Notes: generated by a model from the sequence alone, not told the origin. A stretch of DNA of 64,000 nt from Panulirus ornatus (GCF_036320965.1 NC_092261.1:13960197-14024196); one strand, 5' to 3'; positions 13,045 through 26,520 are shown, numbered from the stretch's first letter. Program-made: numbers and translations.

Positions 13045-13650
13045 AGAGAGAAAAGGTCTCTTGGCCTCTTGAATATTCCTCACTCATGGCTTTTGAATAT
13101 TCCTCACTCTTGGTCTCTTGAATATTCCTCATTCATGACTTTTGAATATCCCTCACTCCTGGCCTGTTGAATATTCCTCACTCCTGGCCTGTTGAATATT
13201 CCTCACTCCTGGCCTCTTGAATATTCCTCACTCATGGCTTTTGAATATTCCTCACTCCTGGCCTCTTGAATATTCCTCACTCATGGCTTTTGAATATTCC
13301 TCACTCTTGGTCTCTTGAATATTCCTCATTCATGACTTTTGAATATCCCTCACTCCTGGCCTGTTGAATATTTCTCACTCCTGGCCTCTTGAATATTCCT
13401 CACTCCTGGCCTGTTGAATATTTCTCACTCCTGGCCTCTTGAATATTCCTCACTCTTGGCCTCTTGAATATTCCTCACTCTTGGCCTCTTGAATATTCCC
13501 AACTCATGGCCTCTTGAATATTCCTCACTCTTGGCCTCTTGAATATTCCCAACTCATGGCCTCTTGAATATTCCTCACTCCTGGCCTCGAATATTCCTCA
13601 CTCCTGATCACTTGGATATTCCTCACTCCTGATCACTTGGATATTGCTCA
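13045..13650 (+). repeat. 25-bp minisatellite, about 24 units
   Basis: The unit is TTGAATATTCCTCACTCCTG plus GCCTC or variants (ATGGCTT, TTGGTCT, GGCCTGT). Blocks of variant units recur in the same order, suggesting multi-unit duplications. Confidence 0.85.
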
Positions 13651-13885
13651 CTCCTAGACTTGGACCAAATCCTTCCTTCGTAGTGATGCTGCTGGAGGTC
13701 ACGGCGCCCCAGACGTGTCCTTGTGGGCCGGGATGATGATGATGATGATGGAGGAGAACTTAAACGATGGGTGACATTTAACCACCCACTCCACGACGTT
13801 CCCCGCCATGACTTGGTAATGCCATAAAGCAAGCCTTGCGTCGCCCTCTTGTCTTGCCCAGACCCTGGGGCCACCCCACATCCCA

Positions 13886-14095
13886 CGTGGCGAGGCTATG
13901 GTCCCGTGGCGAGGCTATGGTCTCGTGGCGAGGCTATGGTCTCGTGGCGAGGCTATGGTCTCGTGGCGAGGCTATAGTCACATGGCTAGGCTCTCGTCCC
14001 GTGGCGAGGCTATGTTCCCGTGGCCACGCTATGGTTACGTGGCCAGGTTATGGTCCGGTGGCTAGGCTATGGTCCCGTGGCTAGGCTATGGTCCT
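13886..14095 (+). repeat. 19-20 bp minisatellite, 11 units
   Basis: Unit GTGGCGAGGCTATGGTCTC with variants (GTGGCTAGGCTATGGTCCC). Confidence 0.85.
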
Positions 14096-14153
14096 TGGGC
14101 GTCCTGCTTCGCCTTCATCGGTCGGCCATAACTACTTTCTGTTCTGTCGTGCG

Positions 14154-14155
<2 letters not shown>

Positions 14156-14223
<68 letters not shown>
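14156..14223. repeat. (GT)n microsatellite
   Basis: GT array, 68 bp. Confidence 0.95.
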
Positions 14224-14224
<1 letters not shown>

Positions 14225-14439
14225 TAAGCAAACAGCATGACACCTTCCTGTCAAACCACAAGATCATCATCAACAGGAAAATCATGTCTCCACGCCCTTG
14301 CCACGCACGCCTCACCCTGGGAGCCAGGGCATCGGTCATCAACACCCGGAGGAACACATCCTGTTTATGCACCGAACAGGAAAACGGCAAGAAAATCAAT
14401 ACCTGGGTCTCCGAGAGTGACCACTCGCTCATGCTTGCT

Positions 14440-15340
14440 TGCTTCTTGGACCTAATGCGGTGGTGAAAGTGACGCGCGACGCCGGTCAGGCCTCCTGCCC
14501 TCCACCAAGTCCTAAGACGGGGAGTGCACGGTGTTCAACTCTCTTATCAGAACGAGATTCTCTTTCAGGGCAGCCAAGTGGCGGCGTGCCGTTAATCCCC
14601 CCCCCACCAGCCCACCACACCTCAAGCGGGGCTTGCTTACGGCACTCGAATGCTAACTGTCAAAACCTGATTTTTGAACGTGGACTAAATTACGTTTTCA
14701 GTGTTTATCCAATTGCTCTTCAATCCTACTAAAACATCTGTATCACTGAACTTAAAACTTTTTTTTTAGAACTCCACTTGCTCATCAGCTCTTAAAACCC
14801 CCATCAAAACAGTTTCCTCCGTAACATCACCCACCTTTGAGGATAATGGTGTTCACCCTAAGTACCAGCAGAACAAGAGACCATCACATTCTACTCTCAT
14901 ACTACTGCTTGACACACAGTAGAATACTCGCTCCCGAGTGGCTAATGAGGGAAAGCCAGACGCCGCTTTTGGCGCGTCTGTCATCCTCAGTCGCGTCTCC
15001 TCCCCGCCGACTACCACGAAGACGCAAACGGCTCGATCTCGCAGTTCCAGACGAGGGAACACAGCCCAGTCATCATCAGCAGCTGTAGCTTTCCCCCTCC
15101 CTCAATTACGGTTCACCATACCGCGTCAACCACGCTTTAAGGAAAGCTTCTCGTTTCACCTTCGCGCCGGACCAACCGTCCCAACACCACATCATCTCGT
15201 GGCACACACGCGCACATCCATCGAAGGACGCCCGAACACAGGAGGCCACGGACCTCCATCTGTCCCAGTGTTGGCCCCAAGAGAAAACGGGCTGTCGATT
15301 ACAGACATGATCCCGTCGAGGGCTTTGGATCTGGTGATTA
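14440..15340. other. No gene seen
   Basis: Moderate-length frames on both strands without splice signals or recognisable protein; treated as non-coding. Confidence 0.45.
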
Positions 15341-15343
15341 TTT

Positions 15344-15345
<2 letters not shown>

Positions 15346-15379
<34 letters not shown>

Positions 15380-15639
15380 AAGTTTCCGATGCATGTCGGG
15401 GTTCTTTCCGTTCATCTGCGCTAGGCTAAGTTGGCCAGTTCATCTACGCTAGGCTAAGTTGGCCAGTTCATCTACGCTAGGCTACGTTGGCTATAGATAG
15501 ACACCCCCGTCGCCAGTGTTCTTGGCCTTGATGGAGCGGAGGCTCCGTTAACACCCAGGTTGCTAGGTGGTGAAAGATGAACAGAAAGCCTAGCTCAACC
15601 CCAACGCTTCACTACATCAATGCAACATCTTCCAGTTCC

Positions 15640-15666
<27 letters not shown>
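15346..15666. repeat. Two (CA)n microsatellites
   Basis: CA arrays at 15346-15377 and 15640-15666. Confidence 0.9.
15412..15490 (+). repeat. 28-bp tandem repeat, 3 units
   Basis: Unit GTTCATCTACGCTAGGCTAA plus GTTGGCCA. Confidence 0.8.
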
Positions 15667-15670
<4 letters not shown>

Positions 15671-16189
15671 AGTACGCATTACCAAATATCCCGTCATCGA
15701 AAAACCTTTTCTGAGGCAAGCTGCCGCCTTTCCATACCCCAGTTCCATTCCCTTGACTGTACAACCAATTCCACGCTGAGTCGAGGGGAAAGGGGGAAAG
15801 GGGAAAGGGAGGAGACCATAACTAACCAAACTGCCGCCGCGCCACAAGCCAATCAACAGGCAAATCGTGACGCCAGGGGGGGAGGGGAGGGGGGAGGGGG
15901 GGAAACTAAACTGCCACGACGCCGTAGGTTTATGGCCAATCACGGGCTGGCCTCCCGGGGCCCTGAATGGTCGTTTCCCCCGTCCTCCCGTCCCCCTCTG
16001 ATTGAAACTCTGGTCTTATTAATCAGTGCGGCACTGCCACCTGCCGGCATGGCCAGATTAATCAAAGCTTTCATCCGAAGTTTCACAATGCCACCACAGT
16101 CACCGGCCGGTACTCTGTTGCTCTCTGTAACCCTCCAGCTCAGCCAGTCAGTCAGTCACTGCACAGTTAACACTGGAACTGCGGACGGA

Positions 16190-16723
<534 letters not shown>

Positions 16724-17069
16724 CAGACACAAGAGCCCTCAATCATCCAGCCAGATTTGCAACAATCCGTCCTTCTTAAAGCTGAGTAGCGCTTTTTGAG
16801 CGGGGGAGAGCGGTGCGCCCCGGGCAGCTGCGGAGCACCTTGGGATACATCTGATCCCGGGAGCTCAAACCTAGGCACGCTCAAGCCACGTCTCTTCCTC
16901 GCCAAGAGTCCCACACTCAGTAACCGATGCTGAGCGGTGACCCCCCTCCGGGATGGGCTGTGAGGTGGCCTATCACCACTGCCATACCGGGTGGGTGATA
17001 GAGCCTCTCTGCTCTCTTCTTCTCAAGGCAGGTCGTAAAAGGTCACGTGAAAGACCAGGTCATCATACC

Positions 17070-17115
17070 CAGGGGGTCGTACTGTTGTGCTCAAGGGTCG
17101 TCCCGATGTGCTTAA
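17070..17115 (+). repeat. GGTCGTACCGTCGT family, small copy
   Basis: CAGGTCATCATACCCAGGG leads into GGTCGTACTGTTGTGCTCAA and GGGTCGTCCCGATGTGCTTA, two decayed units of the family found at 29.8, 39.7, 41.7, 53.5 and 60.7 kb. Confidence 0.55.
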
Positions 17116-17479
17116 AGACGACCTGATATTCAATGACGAAGGTAGGTTCCGAAGGAGAGTAAAATCTTCAAGAGTACACGGGAAAAGGCCAGATGAAAGG
17201 GCAGGTAACAGAAGACCTGATAGTCCATCTGCTGGAGGATAATCACAGAGATAAGGACAAGAGAGTGACGCACATCCAACTTCGAGTGGCAGCTACTCAA
17301 AAAACAACAACCTAGGAGCTACCCCAAGGGACCAGATGTTCCATGAGAGTTAATGTACTAAGCAAGAATCTGTGGCGGTGAAGATATATAAGAAAAGGAC
17401 AAAATACTGGCATGATGTTCCATCGTGAAAAAGTGATTCCAAAAGCCGATGCTGAATGACGCTAGGCAACGCCACGTCG

Positions 17480-17935
17480 ACCGACCCCCCCAGTGATTTA
17501 CGACAAATGCATGCCGTAAACCTCCAGGACTCAGAACGTGCCAGCGTTTCCCATCATTCATTTTGGGTTACTGGCACACAAACCCTCCAGCACTTACCAT
17601 TATGCCCTCAGGGTCACGAGTCTGAAACACTCCAGCGTTTATCATCCGTTCCTTTAAGTTATTGACTTTATAAACACACTAGCACTTACCGTCATTTCTT
17701 TTGGTTGTTGACCCACAAACAGCACATTTGATATTACTCCTTCATGTCACTAACACACACACATTCCACACTTAGTCATTCCTTTAGGTTAATTACATCA
17801 AAGCATTCCATATCTACCGTCGTTCTTTTATGTTATCAACTTCATCATTGACGGTCATTCCTTTAGGTTCATGACTCTTGAGCATTCTCACATCACCCAG
17901 CACTCACATTACTGACTCAGTGTTTACCATTGTTA
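17480..17935 (+). repeat. Degenerate repeat of roughly 50-65 bp
   Basis: Recurrent CATTCCTTTAGGTTA with ACACACAAACA and CCAGCACTTACC; about seven units, strongly diverged. Confidence 0.5.
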
Positions 17936-18269
17936 CTTTAGTTAATCACATTTATCTTTACTAACTCCACTTATCGGAATACAGGAATCCTCTGACTGAC
18001 AGAAATGATGTGCGAAAGAGGCAACCGATGAAGTATAAAACGCGTAGTTACCTATGTAACCCTAAAAAGTGACGTTTGAAAAAATTGTAAAGTAGCAGAG
18101 CAGAAACACCTCGCCAACTGATTTCTAAAGTGATTAGCCTCTGGAAGAATTAAGTAGTAAAGTAACTATCACGGACGCCTATAGATTAAGTAATAAAGTA
18201 ATCAGTAAAGTATCTCGTGAAAGAAATGTCCTTAAGTTATCAACTCGCACAGAGGATAGCGAATGAAGT

Positions 18270-18680
18270 GACCTGTGAAGTAAGTCGTCTGAGAAGGATG
18301 TGGCCTGTGAAGGAAGTGTAACATGAGAAGATGTGGCCTGTGAAGGAAGTAACGCGAGAGCATGTGGTCTGTGAAGGAAGTGTAACATGAGACGATGTGG
18401 TCTGTGAAGGAAGTGTAACATGAGAGGATGTGGTCTGTGAAGGAAGTGTAACATGAGAGGATGTGGCCTGTGAAGGAAGTAACATGAGAGGATGTGGCCT
18501 GTGAAGGAAGTGTAACATGAGAGGATGTGGCCTGTGAAGGAAGTGTAACATGAGAGGATGTGGCCTGTGAAGGAAGTAACATGAGAGGATGTGGCCTGTG
18601 AGGGAAGTAACATAAGAGGATGTGGCCTGTGAAGGAAGTAACACGAGAGGATGTGGCCTGTGAGGGAAGCAACCTTGAAA
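18270..18680 (+). repeat. 30/33-bp minisatellite, about 13 units
   Basis: The unit is GATGTGGCCTGTGAAGGAAG plus TGTAACATGAGAG (33 bp) or TAACATGAGAG (30 bp, lacking GTG). Degenerate relatives extend to about 18800. Both lengths are multiples of three, explaining long minus-strand frames (SFTGHILSCY). Confidence 0.85.
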
Positions 18681-19816
18681 GATGCCAGAGAAGGAAACAC
18701 ATTATGAAATTAAAAACCTGAGACAAAATATGCCAGCGAATGAATTGTCCAATTAAAGAAGTGGCCTGTGAAGGAACGTAACACGTAAAACAACGTAGGG
18801 AAGTCACAAGCACCGAAAGCCACAACATCTGAGCCGACCCACCAACTCGACCTAACTTATAAAAAGCGACCATTGTAAACAGATATTAGATTAATCTCAA
18901 TAACAACTTGTGAACAAAAAAAGAAAGAAAGTAAAACACTGAAGACAGTAACGTGTCCTGAGAGCAAGATATTGGCAGTCGAGAGAGAAAGATGTTATTG
19001 GTAGTGATTGGAAAGTGGTGTTTGTGAAGAAAGTTCCTTCATGGTGAAAGCAACGTGCGAGGAAAGTAGACTATGATGGAAAGTGGGTTATGAAGTAACT
19101 TGCAAATGAAGCTGATGTAAAGAAAACGTCGAACTTAAGAAAAAAAAATGGGAGTCGCCTCAGAGCATCAACTGTTCATTTATTTTCTTTAATTACATTC
19201 TGAAAAGGCTCACGTAATTCCAATCGTTATTCATCTGGTATGTCAACTCAGCAACACTGAACGGCTGACTCATTCAGTTCATTTCTGATATCATCACCTT
19301 GCTAGAACGCTTTGCACCACACACACATTGTGACTACGTAAACATGACAGTTCACCTGGAATATTACAAACATTACGGGGGAAAAATACACTAAAGAAAA
19401 CGATATATCGAATACTGATGTGACGTGGTGGTTGTGAGCGTGGCTGGCTGAGAAACATGCTCGTCCAGTTCAAGCTTTGACCAGGGCACCTAGGCAACAA
19501 GCATGCAGACACTCGCTCATCATCACTATCATCATCATCACTATCATCATCATCAACTCTATCATCATCATCATCATCATCACCATCATTTAAGGATGGT
19601 GGATAAAATCGTTACCTAGCGAGGGGCAGGGGAAGGTAACAGCAAGCCCTAGTCCCACTCTTCCCCATGGGTAAGGGTACATGGGTCTGTCCAATCCAGG
19701 ATCCAGCGTCGGAGTGGCAACGCTATCGCCATGGATGAAGCCTATCGCACGTTTATGTTCAACATATATTTTTTCTTCTTTAAAAAAGAAAAAAGAATAT
19801 AAATATATTCTGCTGA

Positions 19817-19819
<3 letters not shown>

Positions 19820-19901
<82 letters not shown>

Positions 19902-20040
19902 AATGGCGTCCTAGCTTCGTCTCTTCGATGTATATCAAATGACTGTTATATTTCTCTCTTGTGTCTCCCCTAATGATGTGATTATTACACGAAAGTGCAC
20001 TTGGGAACTTAACGTGTTTCATTTTCCCGTGGACTCATAG

Positions 20041-20104
<64 letters not shown>
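19820..20104. repeat. (TA)n arrays flanking an interspersed repeat
   Basis: TA arrays at 19820-19899 and 20043-20104. Confidence 0.95.
19900..20033 (-). repeat. Interspersed repeat, copy B (inverted)
   Basis: This is the inverted copy of 12203-12349, beginning CAAATGGCGTCCTAGCTTCG right after a (TA)n array and ending in GTTTCATTTTCCCGTGG, with another (TA)n starting at 20043. The family resembles terminal sequence of a retroelement, but I cannot assign it. Confidence 0.75.
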
Positions 20105-20106
<2 letters not shown>

Positions 20107-20863
20107 AACATTTTGTTTGCTTACAGGATAACCCTAAGTGAGGTACAAGCGCCTCTGGTACGTGCATTCCACTTCAACACACCGTCCCATCCTCACCCTC
20201 TTAATTACCAACGCTGTAAACATTTCATAACCCTGGCAACCTACGAGGCTTTAAGCCACCACTCTCTCCCCCGCCATTTAGCGACAGGTCTTAAAACATA
20301 CCCAGCCGGAAATGGCACGACACCTTATCTGTCAACGAGATACCTGAAATTCTGAAGACTGTATCCTCAACTCCCGTCTCAGTCGGCGGTAAAGTTCCTA
20401 TAATGAAGACCTGTTGTAAGCTCATGTTAGGCGTCTGACGAAGCCCTTTTGAGACCCTTTGTAATCCTTTTTGCCCCACCGTTCACTGGATGAACGTGCA
20501 TCCCTGTCCTCTCCTCTTCCCTCTAGTACTCTCCCTGCCTCCCTATATACTCTCTCCCTTCCAGTATTCTCTCTGCCTCTCTGAGAGTGAGGGAGGGAAA
20601 AGTGGGGTTGAGGCGGTCGGCGCGGCCCGAGAGCAAAGCTGCCTGGGAAATGGGGCAGGTGGGTTCCCCCAACCCCTGTCCTCCACTACCACACCACCAC
20701 ATGCCTCTCCCACACTCACCCACAACCACACCCCTCACACACTCACCACCACATCCCACACCCATTCACCACCACTTCCACTCGACCCAGCCCGAGCCAA
20801 GCAATGCTTCGTCAAGTAGAAACCCTCTACACACCCACACACCCCTACCCATGTACCAGTGAA

Positions 20864-20907
<44 letters not shown>
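20864..20907. repeat. (CA)n microsatellite
   Basis: CA array, about 44 bp. Confidence 0.95.
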
Positions 20908-20910
<3 letters not shown>

Positions 20911-21269
20911 GCACAATGAACAGCGTAACACCACTCCGTGCACTGAGCAAACCGTGTCAAATGCCAGAGAAATATGGTGGTACGGGCATCCCGAGGGAGG
21001 CGTGACAAGTGACCCTTGTGTATCTACGTGCCCTGCCTGGGCTGCAGCGCAACACACCCATCATCAACCTTATAGCCTCATACACGCGTTTTCCTTCCAT
21101 CACACACACGCTATACTTTCTAAAGGGGGGAGGAAAAAAGATAGATAATAAAACAGGGCCTTGCCTGCAAAGTTATAGGCACGTGGCATGCAATTACCTG
21201 CTACCCGGATTAAACAAATGAGCGTCAAAAAAAACGTCATGAAAATGCACATAACCGTCCAGCGGCGTA

Positions 21270-21273
<4 letters not shown>

Positions 21274-21352
<79 letters not shown>

Positions 21353-21418
21353 TTAAAACGTAAGCTTTATCTGGCTGAAGCGGACTGCAGGCTCTTCTGG
21401 AAATGGACCAGAGTAATT

Positions 21419-21472
<54 letters not shown>
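21274..21472. repeat. Two (TA)n arrays
   Basis: TA arrays at 21274-21347 and 21422-21472, each followed by TAAAGC. Confidence 0.95.
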
Positions 21473-21477
<5 letters not shown>

Positions 21478-21865
21478 AAATTCGACGTGCTGTCAATGGA
21501 CTGAACCAGGGCATGTAAAGCGTCTGGGGTAAACCATGGAAAGTTTTGTGGGGCCTGGATGTGGAAAGAGAGCTGTGGTTTCAGTGCATTACACATGGCA
21601 GCTTAAGACTGAGTGTGAATGAATGTGGCCTTTGTTGTGTTTTCCTAGTGCTACCTTGCGGGTGGGTGGGGGGATGCTATTTCATGTGTGGCGGGGTGGC
21701 GACGAGAATGAATGAAGGCAGCAAGTGTGAATATGTACATGTGTATATATGTATATGTCTGTGTATATATGTATATGTATGTAAACATTGAGACGTATAG
21801 GTATGTATATGTGCGTGCGTGGGCATTTATGTATATACATGTGTATGTGGGTGGGTTGGGCCATT

Positions 21866-21930
21866 CTTTCATCTGTTTCCTTGCGCTACCTCGCTAACGC
21901 GGGAGACGGCGATTAGGCACAATAAATGAA
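21866..21930 (+). repeat. GCTACCTCGCTAACGCGGG family, copy 4 (variant)
   Basis: It reads TTTCATCTGTTTCCTTGCGC, then TACCTCGCTAACGCGGGAGA and CGGCGATTAGG, followed by an A/T-rich AATAAATGAATAATAAATAA tail. The tail is a four- to five-base degenerate microsatellite. Confidence 0.65.
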
Positions 21931-21979
21931 TAATAAATAAATCAAGCAAAACAGATGAATAATCATCTAAGAAGGAAAA

Positions 21980-22035
<56 letters not shown>
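21980..22035. repeat. (CA)n microsatellite
   Basis: CA array, 56 bp. Confidence 0.95.
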
Positions 22036-22037
<2 letters not shown>

Positions 22038-23019
22038 GCGAACAGAAACTGATGACGCATCACACCAGTAGAATAATGGAGTAGGCTGCCGTACGGTAAT
22101 TCTGCAAGCGATTCAGAGGAAGGACCAGATACGAAGCAGAGGTGAACACACGCCGTGTGGGAAGGTAAGGAGGGAGGGCGAGGGAGGGAGCTAGGCGGCC
22201 GTGGGTGCCTGAAGAACAACAACGCGCTGGGTGGCGGTGGCGGCGGGACCACGAGGAACCAGACACACGGAGGGAACTTGGACCACATGAACATGTCTCT
22301 GCCTCAAGTGGAAGTGCCTATTGCAAGGCCTCTTCTACAGGGAAGACATTATGGGAAGAATCACCTCTATACCTCTATACGTAGAGTCCTTTCTTAAGCG
22401 TTACTCTGGATATGGGAAGGACTAGATTGGCCAAGCCTCCACCAACGAACGTCCCAGATGGATCTGACCCACCCACCCCTCACGATGAACCTCAGATTCT
22501 GTCCTGAGGTTTTTACTACGTCAATTCAAGACTTTATCGTCCTTCCTATCGGTTCTCGACCGAGAGGTGAGGGTGGCGGAGACGCCCCGCACGGTAACAC
22601 CATAAGGGCTCGTGAGGTATGGCTTGCCGGGGGAACCCAAGCGGAAGATTTACCGAGAAAAGACGCCCGGCATCTAGCGTTATTTCCATGGGGACTCTCC
22701 CTGCGAGGGTCCGAACACTTGGGACTCCAATGTTAACGTCCAGAGAGCCTGAGGGACGGGTCTGAGGGACTGGTGTGTGCGTGTGCTTAGCACAGCCTTG
22801 CATGACACCATGCACGAGGCAGCTCTCTCACGGGAGAGGCCGACAAAACAGGAGTGACTCATGGAATTTCATGACAACAGATGCGACGCATCATCGTAGA
22901 ACTGGTCGTCTGGGACACAGGTAATAACATATGACGGAGTTTTTTGGGGGAGGAGGAAGAAAAAATTACCGTTCTCTTAATGCTGAGAACCGCGTGAAAA
23001 AAAAAAAACTCAAAAATAT

Positions 23020-23020
<1 letters not shown>
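22036..23020. other. No gene seen
   Basis: No recognised feature before the (TA)n array at 23022-23059. Confidence 0.5.
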
Positions 23021-23062
<42 letters not shown>

Positions 23063-23489
23063 TACATACGACCACATGTGTATATTCTGAAAAACATAAC
23101 CACACAGAAAGGTACAAGAATGAATAATGAATACATTCTTTTTTTTTACACGCAGACTAATCTAAAATGCATCCAGTTGTATAGGGAGCTTGGTAAACCT
23201 TCTTTCGAAAGAGGAAACAAAATAAAAATTGTGACAAGTCATAAGCATTGCCGAGACGACACACAATTCCATGTTTGTGTTAGGTGGTTTAAGGATGCCA
23301 CAGGGAGGTACTTACTACCCTACTCCGTCCTCTAGCACCGCGCCCAGGTAAACATTAAATACCAGATGTAAGCATCAAACGACCTGGGCCCTCACGTTGT
23401 CGCTGCTCTGTGTAAACCTAACCAACGCGGAGCCACTGTATCCTCTGCCGTCTTCTCTATGGTGACGGGGGCCAGCATTGGACCCCTGG

Positions 23490-23570
23490 GGGTACGTCAT
23501 TGTGATGGTGCTTTCCCCCTACACCCAATGTGCCAGTTCGAGTCCCAGAGACGGGTTACCTGTGATGTGA
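23490..23570 (+). repeat. Possible tRNA-derived SINE copy 1
   Basis: TGATGGTGCTTTCCCCCTAC leads to CAGTTCGAGTCCCAGAG, a tRNA T-arm / B-box-like sequence. It aligns with 58265-58320. No full cloverleaf can be drawn. Confidence 0.35.
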
Positions 23571-23864
23571 AATGTAGAAATTCCAGCCCAGTTCGATGGT
23601 TTCTGTAATCTCTCATGCACATTCGATATGCAAATCTTTTAATCTTCGTTTCGATTTTGAAAAATTTCGTTCTTCCTGAGAGAGAATATCTGAATATTAA
23701 CATATGTAAATATTCATCTGTGTGATAACCGAATGTCCGTCTTTTACATAGTCCAAATTATGTAAATCTTCACTCAATCTGTACACGTTCACCAGCTTGT
23801 GTGGAGAGCATATGTAAATCTTTTACAAGTTTTATGGTCGATCAACCTTACGTATACCTTAAGA

Positions 23865-23935
23865 TGTTTCCGAAGGTCTTCTAACCCTACAAACAGCTTG
23901 GTCTAGGACCAAGTTGCTGCCATGTTTGCTCCTTT
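23865..23935 (+). repeat. Dispersed repeat, copy 2 (partial)
   Basis: It reads GAAGGTCTTCTAACCCTAC, then AGCTTGGTCTAGGACC, matching 53096-53140 (GGTCTTCTAACCCTACAGCC). It diverges after about 70 bp. Confidence 0.45.
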
Positions 23936-24599
23936 GCTTCAATCAGGCTGGTGGGGGGGCCAAGCGGCCCTTAAGCCTCACTGCCCACCCCATCCTGGTC
24001 GGTCAGGGACAATCTGCAAGACCTTATCCACCTCCTTCTTAACCTCCTCCACTGAACACAACCTACTTCACTGTGGAAAATTTTTTTTTCACCCCATTCT
24101 TTTATTTTTCCTTTTTCCTTTTTTCTTTTTACTGTCGGTTACGCTAGTCATTATGTGGCAATCCCTTCAATCCCGTTTCAGTCGCCTGTTACTCTCGCCA
24201 GTTCAGCTCCGGCTCGGGTGAGTACACCCGCACAACCATGACTGACGCATTTCCCGAGACAATTCGACTCCGATGCTCATTCCTGGTGAAGTTCGCTCCG
24301 CGCACGTTGTGGATCAATCCCACCACGAAAATCCCTTCAGTCTGTTTATGATCAATGTGTGTTGTAGTGTGTGTGTGTGTGTGTGTGTGTGTGTTGTAGT
24401 GTGTGTGTGTGTGTGTGTTGTCACAATCTAACTGCAATGTACGGGGAAGAGTTCCACACTCATGGAGCCCCGCGTCCTGAAGTGTATGTGTGTATGTGAG
24501 TGTAAAAACATTGGTAATTCCCTACTTGTACTGTACGGGGGGAGTTCTTCCCGTGTGGTGCTCCATCTCTTGAACTTTCTCCACTATTACATAATAACT

Positions 24600-25690
24600 T
24601 TTTTTTTTAAACCTTCCGTATAGTGAGTGAATTCACAATTTCATCACTCACTTCATTCATCCACAACTCGCACACAGACAAAAAAAACATGACTTCGTCA
24701 CAAGTCTTCGAACAATTATAATCATGTCGCATAATTTCACGGTATGGTCTCTCTTGTCGTTCAATCTTCGCACCTTCTGAGAAACTGTTCAGTGTTGGCT
24801 TTTTATTAAGCTGTTTTAACAATGGTTATGATCAGGTCAATCCTTACTCTTCTTTCTCCCATGATGGAAAAACTTATAACCTTTTTAAACAAATCACTCT
24901 GACTCATCTCTCTTCATTCTGGTATCACCTTTATTGTCCTTCTTTGGATCCTTTAATTCGTTATACTTCTTTTAACTGCGTTGACCAAACCTGAGAAACA
25001 TATATTGGCTTTTGCCCTTAATACAGGATGTGAGCAGTTTCCAGGATATTTCCTCATTCACGTATTTAATTGTGACTCTAATAATTGCCAGAAGACAGAA
25101 GACAGTTTGTTTCCTTTACAATTCTTCTAAAATGGGTCTCTGAGGAGAGGTTGGGGTACACTGTTGATTCCCATGCTCCTTTCTGCAGCTTATTTCCTGT
25201 GAGATAACATCTGTATCAAGGCCTTTTGTTCACAGCGTTCAATCCTAATTACCTAATATTTACTGAGGTTCAGTTTCATCAGCCTTGTATTACATCAACC
25301 CTGGGGGTTTGTCTTGGCCTAGTTATTGCATCGCTCTTTCTTCCCCCTCATGACCTTGGCATCATCAGCAAACGTAGTCAGGCATGAGTTCAGTCCATCG
25401 GATAAGTCCTTTTTTCAGAGATCAAAAACAACAATGGTTCCAGGTCCGAGCCTTGCGGTACACCTCTGGTGACAACATTCCCTCATGACCTTGGCATCAT
25501 CAGCAAACGTAATCAGGCATGAGTTCAGTCCTTTGGACAAGTCCTTTTTTAGAGATCAAGAACAACATTGGTTCCAGGTCCGAGCCTTGCGGTACACCTC
25601 TGGTGACAACATTCCCTCCCCCCATACATGCGTCTTTGATCCCGTCCACTCAAGTCCGTCTGAGGGGCCTCTCCCTTATTCCAGCTAGTG
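24600..25690 (-). mobile_element. Decayed CR1/jockey-like non-LTR retrotransposon fragment
   Basis: Reading the minus strand gives, in correct N-to-C order, conserved pieces of a non-LTR reverse transcriptase with frameshifts and stops between them. VTRGVPQGSDLEP lies at about 25570-25610. DLSKGLNSCLITFADDAKVM, including the catalytic F-A-D-D box, is at 25481-25545. QVWSTQLKEV is at about 24964-24993, RIQRRTIKVIPE at 24914-24952, GERRVRIDLI at about 24845-24875, and ELWMNEVSDEIVNS near the 3' end of the ORF at about 24620-24665. These match the thumb and C-terminal signatures of CR1-like elements (IQRRATK, RRxRGDLI, LWNxLPxEVV). The block from GVPQGS to FADD is present twice in tandem (25347-25480 and 25481-25616). 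The element cannot be functional. Confidence 0.75.
25347..25616 (-). repeat. Tandem duplication inside the LINE remnant
   Basis: Two adjacent copies of about 134-136 bp differ at only a handful of positions. Both contain the antisense of GVPQGSDLEP and of the FADDAKVMR block. The duplication therefore happened within this decayed insertion and is younger than much of its decay, since both copies share the frameshift between the two motifs. Confidence 0.8.
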
Positions 25691-25737
25691 CTCCTACGTG
25701 ATATAACGTCTCATTCTTTCTAGCAGTCTAGATAACA

Positions 25738-25832
25738 CAAATCACACTGATGCTTCTCTTGTCTACACCAAATCTACCCCTCACACTGATGCTTCTCTTG
25801 TCTAAACCAAATCTACCCTCACACTGATGCTC
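25738..25832 (+). repeat. About 39-bp repeat, 2.5 units
   Basis: TCACACTGATGCTTCTCTTG followed by TCTACACCAAATCTACCCC, repeated directly beyond the 5' end of the LINE remnant. Confidence 0.75.
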
Positions 25833-26447
25833 CTGGCTTCTTCTGCGATGTCTTTATGTCTTCACGTGCTACATCAAAATGTAATACATGGTCAATTTTT
25901 CCAACGGGGTGTATCAGAGGAGATGATTCTCAATTACCATTATCCTAAGTGTGAAGATAAGATCCACTTATGACGGCAGGTTAGCCTTTCTGATTCTAGG
26001 TGTGGTTAGTGACATGCTGGTTGAGGACATCTTCCTCGTGTGGACTCAAAAGAATTTGTGGCTCCATGACTTTCTACCTCCATGAGATTATAGGTTCCCC
26101 CCCAACCCCTATTCTATTTCTTTATAAATAAAACCCCACAACACTAGAATTGGACCATCTCTAGGGAGTGCATGCTTCCTTACCTCAGGTCTCACTGGCT
26201 CTCATTCATTTAACATCATCTCTGAGGGATTATAAATTACCAGCGATACAATGCAATTCCTTCCAACAGTTACTCTTTCCATTACGAGGTGCATGAGTGG
26301 GTCATCTCTCGGTATTTCCTGGCGATTTTCAGCAGGACCATTCCCTCTCCTCCCTTGTCCTCTATTTCCCTCTAATGTTATGAGGTATCCATCAGGATAC
26401 ATTACGTCAAATCTTATCTCACCACTACTCCAACAATATATGTGTGC

Positions 26448-26449
<2 letters not shown>

Positions 26450-26520
<71 letters not shown>

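Noticed and set aside
16790..17050. 5S rRNA-like or tRNA-like GC-rich block
   Set aside because: No matching box C or T-arm sequence in order; similarity limited to short GC words.
18179..18873. Minus-strand frames with repeated SFTGHILSCY
   Set aside because: They follow 30/33-bp minisatellite units.
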